Numbered from the stretch's first letter, positions 7,580-16,797 are shown. The stretch: 64,000 nucleotides of DNA from Luteimonas sp. MC1750 (GCF_016615955.1 NZ_CP067113.1:496001-560000), one strand, 5' to 3'. Numbers and translations are program-made. Notes: generated by a model from the sequence alone, not told the origin.

Positions 7580-9865
7580 TCAGGATCCGCCGAACAGCCG
7601 CCCCGGGCGCTCGATGCGGACCTCATGCGGTCCCGCCCCGGGAATGAACAGCGCGGTCTGGTAGCCATTGACCCGGAACATCGGAGCCGGGCGACCGTCC
7701 AGCGTCGCGCGCCAGCGGGCGGCGGGATCCTCGTTGAGGATCAGCAGGCCCGGGCCCTCCGCTTCGATGCCGGCCTCGAGTCGGGTCCGGCCGTTGTGCC
7801 GCAGGTCCACCGCGCCGCCCAGCCGCCCGGGGCCGGCGAGGGCCGTCACGTCCACTCCGGCGGGAAGATGGGCGCTGCGCACCGCCGCGCGCAGCGGCGA
7901 GGCATCGCCAGCCTGGCGCAGGTGCTCCACCGGATCCGCCACCACGTCCAGGCCACCCGACAGGAAGAACAGGCGCGGCAGGGCCTCATCGTGCGTGCGC
8001 AGGACCAGCCCCGGGCGCAGCGCCTCGTCGCCGGCGCGGGCGTCGGCGTCGGGCCAGATCGACCAGCGCACGCCATAGAGCGCGGCGACCATCGGGTTGG
8101 CCTGCGAGAGCAGCATGTACTTCGCGTATTCGGTGGGTCCGATGCCGCCGTGGATCGAGCGGAATCCGTGCAGCGTCCAGGCGTGGGTCAGCAGGTGGGC
8201 ATTGTCGACGCTGTCGGCCATGAGGAAGCGGTAGCGGTCGAGGCCGTCCAGGCGCGCGGCGAGCGCGGCGGCATCGGCATGCGCCTGCACCCGGTCGGGA
8301 TGGAACAGCACCGCGTCGTGGTAGTCGAAGCGGATGTTGTGCCGGAACGGGGTCCAGACGGTCGCGAACAGCAGCAGCGCACAGGCCGCCGCGAACGCGC
8401 CGCGCTGTCCGTGCCGCGCGAACAGGGTCCACGCCAGCGCCGCGAACGCGAGGCCCAGGGCCAGCAGGGCGGCGGGCCACCACGCGACCCCTGAGCCGAC
8501 GGTCGCCACCGTGGCGAAGGCGAGGCCGGCCAGGCCCAGCCACGGCCAGGGGCTGCGCCAGGGTGTCGACCCGGCTTCGGCATGGCGCTGCAGCGCCTGC
8601 AGCCCCAGCGGCACCAGCGGCACCAGCAGGAGCACCGCCAGGCAGGACCACCAGGTGAGCTCGCGCACCTTGTTCGCCAGCGGAAGCGCCGTCAGCAGCG
8701 GCGCCAGCGGTGCGAAGCAGAAGACCGCCGCGAGCAGGCCGCAGGCCAGCATGGCGCGCGCGCAGCGGGTTTCCGGCGCGGCGGGCAGGCCCGGCGACGG
8801 CATGCCCCGCAACAGCATGTTTCGCGACAGCACGCCCCGCGACAGCACGCCCAGCGCCGCGACGAGCACCGCGGCGCCGAGGTAGGCATTGCCGATACCG
8901 GGCTGCACCCGGAACGCCACCAGCTGGCCGGCGTCGGCCGGCGCCAGCGCGTGGTAGCGCAGCGCGTGCACCGGCACCGGCTGGTCGCCGACGACGAAGC
9001 CGCCGACTTCGCCCAGCCAGCGGATCGAGCGGCCATGGAAGGCGAGGATCTCGCGCAGCCAGGGCCAGCACAGCGCCAGCACCAGCAGGGCCGACAGCGC
9101 GAGCCAGCCGCTGCTGCGCGCAAGCCGTCGCAGCCCGTCGCGGTCGCGTGCCGCCAGCACCTGGGCGCATACCAGCAGCCAGACCGCCGCCGAGGCCCAG
9201 GCCGCGAACACCATGTTCTGCGCCGGGTGCGCGTGCGCCAGCAGGGTCGCCGCCATCACCAGGCCAATGGCCCGTGGCACCTGGAGCCGCCAGCCCGAGC
9301 CCCGGTACAGCGCGACCTGCGCGGCCAGCACCCAGGGGATCCAGGCCATGCCGGCGATGATGTGCGGCCAGCCCGCCGCGCTGCGGACTGCGGGGAACCA
9401 GGGAATCGCCAGCCCGACCAGGACCGCGGGCACCACGCGCACGCCCAGCGCACGCGCCAGGGCATAGGCGCCCGCGCCCAGCAGCGCGAGGTGCAGCACG
9501 ATGACCAGGTTCAGGCGGTCGAGGGTGGCCGCCGGCGACGCGTCGGCGCCCGCCCAGTTGAGGTAGAGCGGATACAGCATGTGGTAGTTCGGGTTCGACC
9601 AGTTCGACTCGCCGGCGCGCACGCCCTCGGTGTACATCGCCGCGAGCAGGCCCTCCTCCTCGATCGCATGGCTGGCCTCGTTGAAAAACGCGAGCAGCAT
9701 GTCCGCCTGGTCGGGGCCGCGGGCCAGGGTCTGGCCCTGGTAGTGCAGGCAGGCGATGCCGAAGACCATCGCGAACACCATCGCAGGCAGCAGGATCTGG
9801 GCCCACGGGCGCCCTCGGGGCGCCGGAGGTGCGGCGTCGGTATCGGTGAGCATCCGCCGGATCAT
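7580..9865 (-). CDS. YfhO-like polytopic membrane protein
   Basis: A 761-residue protein with about a dozen hydrophobic helices in residues 25-560. It then has a soluble C-terminal domain ending in a beta-rich stretch (LILNEDPAARWRATLDG, VRIERPGRLFGG) seen in YfhO-family membrane proteins. YfhO proteins have a GT-C-like architecture and are linked in some bacteria to glycosylation of lipoteichoic acid; no exact role is known in Gram-negatives. The first large loop (ARGPDQADMLLAFFNEASH) carries acidic residues like GT-C enzymes. The start is taken as ATG 9865; ATG 9853 is also possible. It is convergent with the gene at 6023 and divergent from the one at 9950, within the surface-glycan block. 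Confidence 0.8.
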   Translation of the reverse strand: MIRRMLTDTDAAPPAPRGRPWAQILLPAMVFAMVFGIACLHYQGQTLARGPDQADMLLAFFNEASHAIEEEGLLAAMYTEGVRAGESNWSNPNYHMLYPLYLNWAGADASPAATLDRLNLVIVLHLALLGAGAYALARALGVRVVPAVLVGLAIPWFPAVRSAAGWPHIIAGMAWIPWVLAAQVALYRGSGWRLQVPRAIGLVMAATLLAHAHPAQNMVFAAWASAAVWLLVCAQVLAARDRDGLRRLARSSGWLALSALLVLALCWPWLREILAFHGRSIRWLGEVGGFVVGDQPVPVHALRYHALAPADAGQLVAFRVQPGIGNAYLGAAVLVAALGVLSRGVLSRNMLLRGMPSPGLPAAPETRCARAMLACGLLAAVFCFAPLAPLLTALPLANKVRELTWWSCLAVLLLVPLVPLGLQALQRHAEAGSTPWRSPWPWLGLAGLAFATVATVGSGVAWWPAALLALGLAFAALAWTLFARHGQRGAFAAACALLLFATVWTPFRHNIRFDYHDAVLFHPDRVQAHADAAALAARLDGLDRYRFLMADSVDNAHLLTHAWTLHGFRSIHGGIGPTEYAKYMLLSQANPMVAALYGVRWSIWPDADARAGDEALRPGLVLRTHDEALPRLFFLSGGLDVVADPVEHLRQAGDASPLRAAVRSAHLPAGVDVTALAGPGRLGGAVDLRHNGRTRLEAGIEAEGPGLLILNEDPAARWRATLDGRPAPMFRVNGYQTALFIPGAGPHEVRIERPGRLFGGS

Positions 9866-9949
9866 AGCGGCCCGGTGCGGCCGAGGTCCTCGGATATGAT
9901 CGCGGACCGGTCGCGTGGTGGAGGTGGCGTGGCAGCTGTCGACGTTGGA

Positions 9950-11440
9950 ATGCGCGGTGAGCGCGTGCGGAGCGCCCTGATGTGGGGCCTGCTGGCCCTG
10001 GTGGTGGCAAACGCCGCGATCTACGTGCGCGCCGTCGCCTGGCCGCTGATCGCCTCGGACAACTGGAACCACGTGCATCCGCTGCTGCGCGACCTGGCCG
10101 CCGGGCAGGTCGGCCCGGCCAACTTCTTCGTCCAGCGCGCCGGCGTCGACCACGCGCAGCCGCTGATGAAGCTGGTGATGGCGGTCAACGCGCGCTGGTT
10201 CGGGCTCGACTTCATGCTCGAGGGGCTGCTGGGCATCGTGTTTGCCGTGCTCGCGCTCGCGGTGCTGTACCGCCTCGCGGTGGCCGATACGCCTGGAGCG
10301 CCGCGGCCATTCGCCTTCCGCCTCGGCTTCGTCGCCGTGGCGGCGGTGCTGCTCTCGCTCAACAGCACCTTCATCTACGTCTACCCGATGGTGACGATGT
10401 GGTTCGCGCTGTACGCGCTGGCGCTGCTGATGGCGCTGGCGGCATGGCGGGCACTGCAGGGCGGGCGCGGGTGGCCGCTGGCGCTGGCGGCCTTCGTGCT
10501 GGGCGTGGTCGCCGACGACTCGGCCTTCCTGTACTGCGCGGCGCTGGGGCTGGCCCTGCTGCTGTACGCGTTCCGCGAGCGGAGCCTGCGCCGGGTGGCC
10601 GTGCTGCTCGCGCTGATGGCGCTGGGCCTGGTGGCGAGCCGCGGCCTGTACGCGCTGTACGGCACCACCTCGGGCACCACGCTGGCGGTGTTCAACCGCC
10701 CGCTGCCGGAGCGCATCGCGTCGCTGGCCGTGCTGTGGCGCGAGGCCTGGGCCTGGTTCGCCATCCCGGCGTCATCCGGCCTGCTGGGCAAGGAGTCGCT
10801 CACCGCGCTGGCGGGCGACCGCGCGCTCCTGCTGCGCAACGCGCTGGGGGCCGTGATGCTGCTGGCGCACGCCTGGTTCTGGTGGTCGGCGCTGCGCCTG
10901 CGCGCAGGCTCGACCTGGCTGGCCGCGGTGCTGCTGATGCTGATGTTCTATGCGCACGTGGCCGCGGTGCTGATGGTCAGGGTCTCGGCGCTCGGCACCG
11001 CGTACCTGGACCAGCCGCGTTACATCAGTTTCTACCAGTTCGGGGTGGCGGCACTGCTGCTCATGGCGATGGCGCGCGTGGGCAGCGCGTCCCGCGCGCC
11101 TGCAGCGGCCACTGCGCGCACCGGCCATGCGCTGGCGCTGGCCGCGGCCGCGGTGCTGGCGGTGCAGGTCCTGGTCAGCGGGTGCGCGCGCGAGCAGCAG
11201 CCCGGGATCGAAGGGTCGCATCTCAAGATGGCCGACGACCTGGCGCGGGTGGCGCAGGATCCGGCAGGCCCGGTGCCCGAAGACTGTTTCCCGGGCATGG
11301 ACATCTGCGTGCTGCCGCCGGAGCGTCGCGTGGAACTCATCGGCATCCTGCGCGAGGGCCGGCTGCAGCTGTTCTCCGACCAGTACCTCCGGCGCCATCC
11401 CGCGCAGCGCGCGGCCGCCGAGCGCGCCCGCGCACCCTGA
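9950..11440 (+). CDS. Polytopic membrane protein, putative glycan-related
   Basis: A 496-residue protein with about ten hydrophobic segments. The first helix is followed by a loop with DNWNHVHPLLRDL and then GVDHAQPLMKL, a pattern of acidic and histidine residues like that in GT-C transferases. A similar pattern occurs in the protein at 43332-44999. The last 80 residues are soluble and include a few cysteines. An alternative GTG start at 9929 has a ggagg motif at 9920-9924, 4 bases upstream, and would add seven residues. It is divergent from the YfhO-like gene (84 bp) and convergent with the ETF-QO gene (10 bp). Function unknown. Confidence 0.75.
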   Translation: MRGERVRSALMWGLLALVVANAAIYVRAVAWPLIASDNWNHVHPLLRDLAAGQVGPANFFVQRAGVDHAQPLMKLVMAVNARWFGLDFMLEGLLGIVFAVLALAVLYRLAVADTPGAPRPFAFRLGFVAVAAVLLSLNSTFIYVYPMVTMWFALYALALLMALAAWRALQGGRGWPLALAAFVLGVVADDSAFLYCAALGLALLLYAFRERSLRRVAVLLALMALGLVASRGLYALYGTTSGTTLAVFNRPLPERIASLAVLWREAWAWFAIPASSGLLGKESLTALAGDRALLLRNALGAVMLLAHAWFWWSALRLRAGSTWLAAVLLMLMFYAHVAAVLMVRVSALGTAYLDQPRYISFYQFGVAALLLMAMARVGSASRAPAAATARTGHALALAAAAVLAVQVLVSGCAREQQPGIEGSHLKMADDLARVAQDPAGPVPEDCFPGMDICVLPPERRVELIGILREGRLQLFSDQYLRRHPAQRAAAERARAP

Positions 11441-11450
11441 AGCGCGCGAC

Positions 11451-13112
11451 TCAGAGGTTCTGGTAGTTCGGCCCCGAACCGCCCTCCGGCGTGACCCAGG
11501 TGATGATCTCGTAGGGATCCTTGATGTCGCAGGTCTTGCAGTGCACGCAGTTCGCGGCGTTGATCTGCAGCCGCTTGCCGGTGCCGGCCGGGCCATCCGG
11601 ATCGTCGACGATCTCGTAGACGCCGGCGGGGCAGAAGCGGGTGCAGGGGTTGCCGTATTCCTCGGCGCAGCGGGTGACGCAGACCGTGGTGTCGTGCACC
11701 AGCAGGTGCACCGGCTGGTCCTCGTCGTGCTCGGTCGCGGCGAAGTAGACGCCGGCCAGGCGGTCGCGCGGGGCGAGTTCGCGAGGGCCCCAACCGCGAT
11801 CGGGTGAGGCGGCTTCGTCCAGCTTGCGCAGCGACGACCAGTCGGGCGTGACCTTCATCGTCCAGGGCGTGCGGCCGCCGAGCGCGGTCTCGAGCGCGGC
11901 GTTGGCTAGGCCGAACCACAGGCCCTTCTTGAAGCCGGGCTTGACGTTGCGCACCGCGCGCAGCTCGCGCACGGCGTCGGAGTCGCGCAGCTTCGCGTCG
12001 AAGCCGGCGGGCGCCAGCGCGCTGGCGGCCAGGTGCTCGGCGGCGAGCATCCCGCTGCGGATCGCCTGGTGGGTGCCCTTGATCTTCGGCACGTTGAGCA
12101 GGCCCGCGGTATCGCCGATCAGCAGTGCGCCCGGCATCTCCACCTTCGGCAGCGACTGCCAGCCGCCGGTGACGATGGCCCGCGCGCCGGCGGACAGGAT
12201 ATTGCCGCCCTCGAGCAGCGGCTTGACCGTGGGGTGGTTCTTCCACTGCTGGAAGGCCTCCCACGGCCGGTATTCGGGATCCTTGTAGTCGAGCCCGCTG
12301 ACATAGCCCAATGCGACCTGGTCGTTCTCCAGGTGGTAGAGGAAGCTGCCGCCGTAGGTACCGCTGTCCGCGGGCCAGCCCAGCGAGTGCACGATCTTCC
12401 CGGCAATGCCGCGCCCGGCCGGCAGCTGCCACAGCTCCTTGATGCCGATCGAATACGCCTGCGGATCGCTGTCGGCATCCAGTGCGAAGCGCTTGACCAG
12501 GCGCTTGGTGAGGTGGCCGCGCGCGCCTTCGGCCAGCACGGTCACCTTGGCGTGGATGTCGATGCCGGCGGTATAGCCGGGCTTCTCCGAGCCGTCGCGC
12601 GCGACGCCCATGTCGCCGATGCGCACGCCGATCACCGTGCCGTCCTCGGCGTGCAGCGTCTGCGCGGCGGCGAAGCCGGGATAGATCTCCACGCCCAGGG
12701 CTTCGGCCTGCGGCGCGAGCCAGGCGCACATCGCGCCGAGGCTGACGATCAGGTTGCCGTGGTTGCGCATGCCCGGCGGCACGACCGGGAACTTGCGACC
12801 GCCGTCCTTCGTCAGGTACCAGAGCTCGTCCTCGGTCGCGGGCACGCAGACCGGCGGCGGGTTGTCGCGCCAGCCAGGCAGCAGGGCGTCGAGCGGCTCG
12901 GGTTCGATCACCGCGCCGGACAGGATGTGCGCGCCGATCGTGCTCGACTTCTCGATCACGCAGACCGAGATCTCGGGGTTGACCTGCTTGAGGCGGATCG
13001 CGAAGGCGAGGCCCGCCGGGCCCGCGCCCACGGTGACGACGTCGTATTCCATGACGTCGCGCTCGGGCTCGGGGATGTCGACGGTGACGCTGGGGTCAGC
13101 TTGCGGGTTCAT
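11451..13112 (-). CDS. Electron transfer flavoprotein-ubiquinone oxidoreductase
   Basis: ETF-QO takes electrons from EtfAB and reduces ubiquinone at the inner membrane through FAD and a 4Fe-4S cluster. The 553-residue protein has the FAD motif VTVGAGPAGLAFAIRLKQ near residue 25 and the second dinucleotide region with GDTAGLLN. The C-terminal ferredoxin-like domain holds cluster cysteines in CTRFCPAGVYE and NCVHCKTCDIKDP, and the chain ends GPNYQNL as in the family. ATG 13112 gives the usual length; the frame stays open 19 codons further upstream. Its partners etfBA lie about 9 kb away on the same strand, separated by glycan genes. Confidence 0.96.
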   Translation of the reverse strand: MNPQADPSVTVDIPEPERDVMEYDVVTVGAGPAGLAFAIRLKQVNPEISVCVIEKSSTIGAHILSGAVIEPEPLDALLPGWRDNPPPVCVPATEDELWYLTKDGGRKFPVVPPGMRNHGNLIVSLGAMCAWLAPQAEALGVEIYPGFAAAQTLHAEDGTVIGVRIGDMGVARDGSEKPGYTAGIDIHAKVTVLAEGARGHLTKRLVKRFALDADSDPQAYSIGIKELWQLPAGRGIAGKIVHSLGWPADSGTYGGSFLYHLENDQVALGYVSGLDYKDPEYRPWEAFQQWKNHPTVKPLLEGGNILSAGARAIVTGGWQSLPKVEMPGALLIGDTAGLLNVPKIKGTHQAIRSGMLAAEHLAASALAPAGFDAKLRDSDAVRELRAVRNVKPGFKKGLWFGLANAALETALGGRTPWTMKVTPDWSSLRKLDEAASPDRGWGPRELAPRDRLAGVYFAATEHDEDQPVHLLVHDTTVCVTRCAEEYGNPCTRFCPAGVYEIVDDPDGPAGTGKRLQINAANCVHCKTCDIKDPYEIITWVTPEGGSGPNYQNL

Positions 13113-13249
13113 GCGGGCGGCCCATTCGGCGAAGTACGGGATTGTCGCGGCTGCGGCCGCGGGCGGCAAACCCGGCGCGCGTCGAAACCGCCGCCGCCAG
13201 GCCCGCGGGAGCGGGGATGGCCGCGACCGCGCGCAGGCGGCGCGGCCGG

Positions 13250-13274
13250 ATCGCGGCCGTGGCCGCTCCTACAG
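13250..13274 (-). repeat. Single GTAG-type REP unit overlapping a stop codon
   Basis: Read on the minus strand this is the same ctgtaggagcggc unit found at 35490 and 51124, with a slightly different palindrome (ggccacggcc in place of ggctatagcc). The TAG of its GTAG head is the stop codon of the lipoprotein gene ending at 13269. The rest of the gap to the ETF-QO start (13113-13249) shows no other clear feature. Confidence 0.75.
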
Positions 13275-13913
13275 GGGCGGGCGTTGGCGGGCGTGCTGCT
13301 CGCCGGCGTCCAGGGTCCAGGCGGCGACGTCGCGGCCCAGCACCCCCAGCGCGCGCGTATAGGCCTCGGCCACGCTGCCCACGTCCGTGGCGGCCGCCGG
13401 CTCGGTGATGGTGAAGGTCTGCGAGGCGGCAATGCCCTGTTCGCGCGTGTGCAGCAGCTTCGCGTGCAGCTCGATGGTCGCGACGGGGCTGCCGGTGCCG
13501 GCGTAGTCGGCTTCGAAGCGGCGCAGGTCGAGCAGCAGGCGATAGTCGGGCGCGATGCCGCTGCCGCGCCGGGCCACGCCGGGCACCCGGCCGGAATCTT
13601 CCAGCGTCCGCAGGATCACGTCCTCGACCATGTCCGAGGGCGCCCGCGCCCAGCTGGCGCCGGCGTAAACCTGCAGTTCTCCTGGCACCGGGCGCACCGC
13701 GATGCGGAAGGTGTCGACGGTGCGGGCCGCGGTGGGTGTATTGACCGCGAGCTGCCAGTCCACGCGCGGCCACGCGGCGTCGGCCTGGATCTGCGGCGCG
13801 GGTGCATAAATCGTGCCCGCCTCACGCTCGCCGCCGCCGAGCAGGGAACAGGCGCCCAGCAGCAGCGGCGCGGCAAGGACGGCGAGCCGGGCGATGGCGA
13901 TGGTCGGCTTCAT
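13269..13913 (-). CDS. ABC-type transport auxiliary lipoprotein (PqiC/LetC-like)
   Basis: A 214-residue lipoprotein. The signal peptide ends in the lipobox LLLGAC with the lipidated cysteine at residue 22. The mature part has the family pattern PVDW-type WQLAVNTPTA, an IAVRPVPGELQVYAGASWA segment and DYRLLLDLRRFEADY, as in auxiliary lipoproteins of MCE transporters. Such proteins sit on the inner leaflet of the outer membrane and complete the path of MCE systems. The start overlaps the mlaD stop (ATGA), so it is the last gene of the four-gene operon. Its stop codon lies inside a GTAG-type REP element. Confidence 0.85.
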   Translation of the reverse strand: MKPTIAIARLAVLAAPLLLGACSLLGGGEREAGTIYAPAPQIQADAAWPRVDWQLAVNTPTAARTVDTFRIAVRPVPGELQVYAGASWARAPSDMVEDVILRTLEDSGRVPGVARRGSGIAPDYRLLLDLRRFEADYAGTGSPVATIELHAKLLHTREQGIAASQTFTITEPAAATDVGSVAEAYTRALGVLGRDVAAWTLDAGEQHARQRPPL

Positions 13914-14836
13914 TCGGGTTCGAACTCCTTCGGCGCGTCGCGGCCGAGCAGGTAGCGCGCGGGATTGGAATCGAAGCGGTCGCTGATCCGGCGCAGGTCG
14001 CGCACCAGCGAGCGCAGCTCGGCCAGCGTCGGGCCGAGCTGGGCCAGGCCGTCGTTGGCGAAGCTGTTGATGGCGTTGCGGTTCTCGCCGAGGATCGCGT
14101 CGGCGCTGCCGGCGGCGGTGTCGATCCGCGCCAGCGTCGACTCCAGGCGCTCCACCATGCCGGGCAGCTTCTGCACCAGCTCGCGGTCGATGCCGGTCAT
14201 CGCGCGGTTGGAGGTCTCCACGGTCTCGACCAGCTTCTCGCTGGCCACGCGCGCGTTGACGATCAGCGCGGCCAGGTCCTCGCGCTGCCCGGCCACGGCG
14301 CCGGTCATGCCCTCGATGTTCTCGAGCGTGGCGGCGATGCGCGCCACGTTCTCGTCGCTCAGCACTTCGTCCAGGCGCGCCACCAGGCGGTTGGCGGTGT
14401 CGGCGATGTTCTGCAGCGCCGAGGCCTCGGTCAGGATCACCGGGATGTCGTCGCCGTCGCGCGCCGCCAGGCGCGGCGCGTCCGGGCTGCCACCGGTGAG
14501 CTGGATGAAGGGCGAACCGGTGAGCCCGGCCATCGACAGTTTGGCGCGGGTGTCGACCTTCACCGGAACCTCGGCGCCGACGCGGATGCGCGCCACCACG
14601 CGGCGCGGGTCCTGCGGCGCCAGGGTCAGCGCATCCACGGTACCCACCGCGATGCCGTTGTACTGCACGGTGCCGCCCTCGGTCAGTCCGGTGACCGGCT
14701 CGTCGAACACCACGTGGTAGGTCTGCCAGCTGCGGTCGCTGGAGTATTTCGCCATCCACAGCCCGAACAGCAGCATGGCCACCGCCACCACCAGGGTGAA
14801 GGCGCCGATGAGGACGTAATTGGCCTTGGTTTCCAT
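13910..14836 (-). CDS. MCE-family substrate-binding protein (MlaD-like)
   Basis: A 308-residue protein with one N-terminal membrane helix (NYVLIGAFTLVVAVAMLLFGLWM). The MCE domain follows (TGLTEGGTVQYNGIAVGTV, VKVDTRAKLSMAGLTGSPFIQLTGG). It is followed by a long helical, partly coiled-coil region from about residue 150 to 290. MCE proteins form hexameric rings that carry phospholipids between the inner and outer membranes. It is longer than E. coli MlaD (about 183 residues) because of the helical tail, closer to stand-alone MCE proteins with an auxiliary lipoprotein. It lies 4 bp after mlaF. Confidence 0.9.
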   Translation of the reverse strand: METKANYVLIGAFTLVVAVAMLLFGLWMAKYSSDRSWQTYHVVFDEPVTGLTEGGTVQYNGIAVGTVDALTLAPQDPRRVVARIRVGAEVPVKVDTRAKLSMAGLTGSPFIQLTGGSPDAPRLAARDGDDIPVILTEASALQNIADTANRLVARLDEVLSDENVARIAATLENIEGMTGAVAGQREDLAALIVNARVASEKLVETVETSNRAMTGIDRELVQKLPGMVERLESTLARIDTAAGSADAILGENRNAINSFANDGLAQLGPTLAELRSLVRDLRRISDRFDSNPARYLLGRDAPKEFEPE

Positions 14837-14840
14837 GCGA

Positions 14841-15641
14841 TCAGGGTTCCACGGCGGCGCGTTCGCCCGCCTCTCGTGCCGCGCGACCGCGCGGGCCGTT
14901 GAAGTATTCCTGCACCCACGGATGCTCGAGGCGTTCGATCTCGTCCAGCGGCCCCGTCGCCACGATCCGGCGGTCGGCAATGACCGCCACCCGGTCGCAG
15001 ATAGCGTACAGCGTGTCCAGGTCGTGGGTGATGATGAAGACGGTCAGCCCGAGCGCCTGGCGCAGGGTGAGGATGAGGCTGTCGAAGGCGGCCGCGCCGA
15101 TCGGATCGAGCCCGGCGGTGGGCTCGTCGAGGAACAGCAGCGGCGGGTCCATGGCCAGCGCGCGCGCAAGGCCGGCGCGCTTGCGCATGCCGCCGGACAG
15201 CTGCGAGGGCAGCTTGTTGATCGCGTCGGCGGGCAGGCCGGCCAGCTTGACCTTGAGCAGGGCGAGCTCGCGGCGCAGGCCGTCGGGGAGGTTGGGGTGG
15301 TGCTCCTTCAGCGGCACCTCGACGTTCTCGCCCACGGTCAGCGACGAGAACAGCGCGCCGTCCTGGAACAGCACGCCGGTATTGCGTTCGATATGCAGGC
15401 GGCTGGCGTCGTCGCCGGCGCGTCCGTCCACGCCCAGCACTTCGATCTCCCCCTCGTCCGGCGTGCGCAGCCCGATGATCGAGCGCATGAGCACCGACTT
15501 GCCGCTTCCCGAGCCGCCGACCACGCCGAGGATCTCGCCCTCGCGCACCTCCAGGTCGAGGCCCTCGTGCACCACCTGGGCACCGAAGCGGTTGCCCAGC
15601 CCGCGCACGCGGACCACCGGTCGCGCGGCGTCGGCGCTCAC
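14841..15641 (-). CDS. MlaF-like ABC transporter ATPase
   Basis: The ATPase of the MCE lipid transporter. The 266-residue protein has Walker A GGSGSGKSVLM at about residue 43, a Q-loop in VLFQDGALFSSL, signature LSGGMRKRAGLARAL, Walker B LLFLDEPTAGLDP and the H-loop ITHDLDT. The LDPIGAAAFDSLI segment after Walker B is typical of the MlaF/Mkl subgroup. Its start overlaps the mlaE stop (ATGA), supporting one transcript for all four genes. Confidence 0.95.
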   Translation of the reverse strand: MSADAARPVVRVRGLGNRFGAQVVHEGLDLEVREGEILGVVGGSGSGKSVLMRSIIGLRTPDEGEIEVLGVDGRAGDDASRLHIERNTGVLFQDGALFSSLTVGENVEVPLKEHHPNLPDGLRRELALLKVKLAGLPADAINKLPSQLSGGMRKRAGLARALAMDPPLLFLDEPTAGLDPIGAAAFDSLILTLRQALGLTVFIITHDLDTLYAICDRVAVIADRRIVATGPLDEIERLEHPWVQEYFNGPRGRAAREAGERAAVEP

Positions 15642-16747
15642 CAGCCCACCTGCATGAACCAGATCGCGGCGAAGGCGTCGAGCAGGATCACCATCGAGAT
15701 CGTCTGCACCACGCTGGACGTGGTGCGCTCGCCCAGCGACTGCGCCGTGCCCTGGACCTGCAGCCCTTCCAGGCAGCCGATCAGGCCGATGACCAGCGCG
15801 AACACCGGCGCCTTGGACATGCCCACGAAGAAGTGGCGCAGCTCCATGGTGTCCTGCAGCCGGGTCGCGAACGCCTGGGGCGGAATGTCGAGCTCGAAGG
15901 CGGCCACCGCCATGCCGCCGAGCAGGCCCGCGATCATCGCGATGAAGGTCAGCAGCGGCAGCATGAGCAGCAGCGCCAGCAGCCGCGGCAGCACCAGCAG
16001 CTCCATCGGATCCATGCCCAGCGTGCGCACCGCGTCGACCTCCTCGCGGGTGACCATGATCCCGATCTGCGCGGTGAACGCGCTGGCGGTGCGGCCAGCG
16101 AGCAGGATCGCGGTCAGCAGCACGCCGAATTCGCGCAGGAAGGCGATCCCCACCAGTTCGACGACGAAGATGGTCGCGCCGAAGTCGGCGAGGATGCTCG
16201 AGCCGAGGTAGGCGATCACCGCCCCGACCATGAACGACAGCAGGGCCACCAGCGGCATCGCGTCCAGGCCCACCTGCTCCATGTGGTGGACGGTGGAGGT
16301 GACGCGCAGGCGGCGCGGCTCGCGCGCGATGCGGGCGAGCTTGACCAGGCTTTCGCCGAGGAAGCTCACCAGGGCCACGATCTCGCGGCCGTTGAGGTGC
16401 ATGGTCTCACCCAGCCGCGCCAGCGCCGCGGCGACGCCGTATTCGCGGCGCTTCTTCGGGCGGTCGTCGGCCACGTCCTCGATCGCGGCCACCAGCGCCA
16501 TGTGGTCCTCGCGATAGCGGATCGCGTCGTCGCCCAGTCCCTGCCGGTGCGCGTAGCGCAGCAGCTGCAGCACGCCCATGGAGTCCAGGCGCTCGACGGC
16601 GGTCGCGTCGACCGCGTTCGCGCCCCCGGGCGCGTCGGCCAGCACCGACGTCACCGCCCCGGCCTGCTCCAGCGTCCAGCTGCCTGCAAGGCGCAGCGTG
16701 CCGTCGTCGAGTGCGAGCGTCGGAGTGCTGGCGGTCGTGGCGGGCAT
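15638..16747 (-). CDS. MlaE-like permease with N-terminal STAS domain
   Basis: A 369-residue fusion. Residues 1-95 form a STAS-like domain (LDDGTLRLAGSWTLEQAG, AVDATAVERLDSMGVLQLLR). The rest is the MlaE permease, with about five membrane helices and the family motifs GVLLTAILLAGRTASAFTA and VTREEVDAVRTLGMDPMELL. In E. coli the STAS protein MlaB is a separate gene that stabilises the MlaFE complex; here it is joined to the permease. No mlaC (periplasmic shuttle) or mlaA is seen nearby, so the transporter probably uses the MlaD-like ring and lipoprotein instead. First gene of the operon, 50 bp from the divergent gene at 16798. Confidence 0.92.
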   Translation of the reverse strand: MPATTASTPTLALDDGTLRLAGSWTLEQAGAVTSVLADAPGGANAVDATAVERLDSMGVLQLLRYAHRQGLGDDAIRYREDHMALVAAIEDVADDRPKKRREYGVAAALARLGETMHLNGREIVALVSFLGESLVKLARIAREPRRLRVTSTVHHMEQVGLDAMPLVALLSFMVGAVIAYLGSSILADFGATIFVVELVGIAFLREFGVLLTAILLAGRTASAFTAQIGIMVTREEVDAVRTLGMDPMELLVLPRLLALLLMLPLLTFIAMIAGLLGGMAVAAFELDIPPQAFATRLQDTMELRHFFVGMSKAPVFALVIGLIGCLEGLQVQGTAQSLGERTTSSVVQTISMVILLDAFAAIWFMQVGW

Positions 16748-16797
16748 GCGCGGAGGATACCGAACACAGGGTCGATCGCGCGTGCCATCCTTTGTGC

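Noticed and set aside
8582..9949. 5' part of a long plus-strand frame leading into the gene at 9950
   Set aside because: This part lies opposite the YfhO-like gene and has no hydrophobic or domain pattern. The real protein starts near 9929-9950 where the first membrane helix begins.
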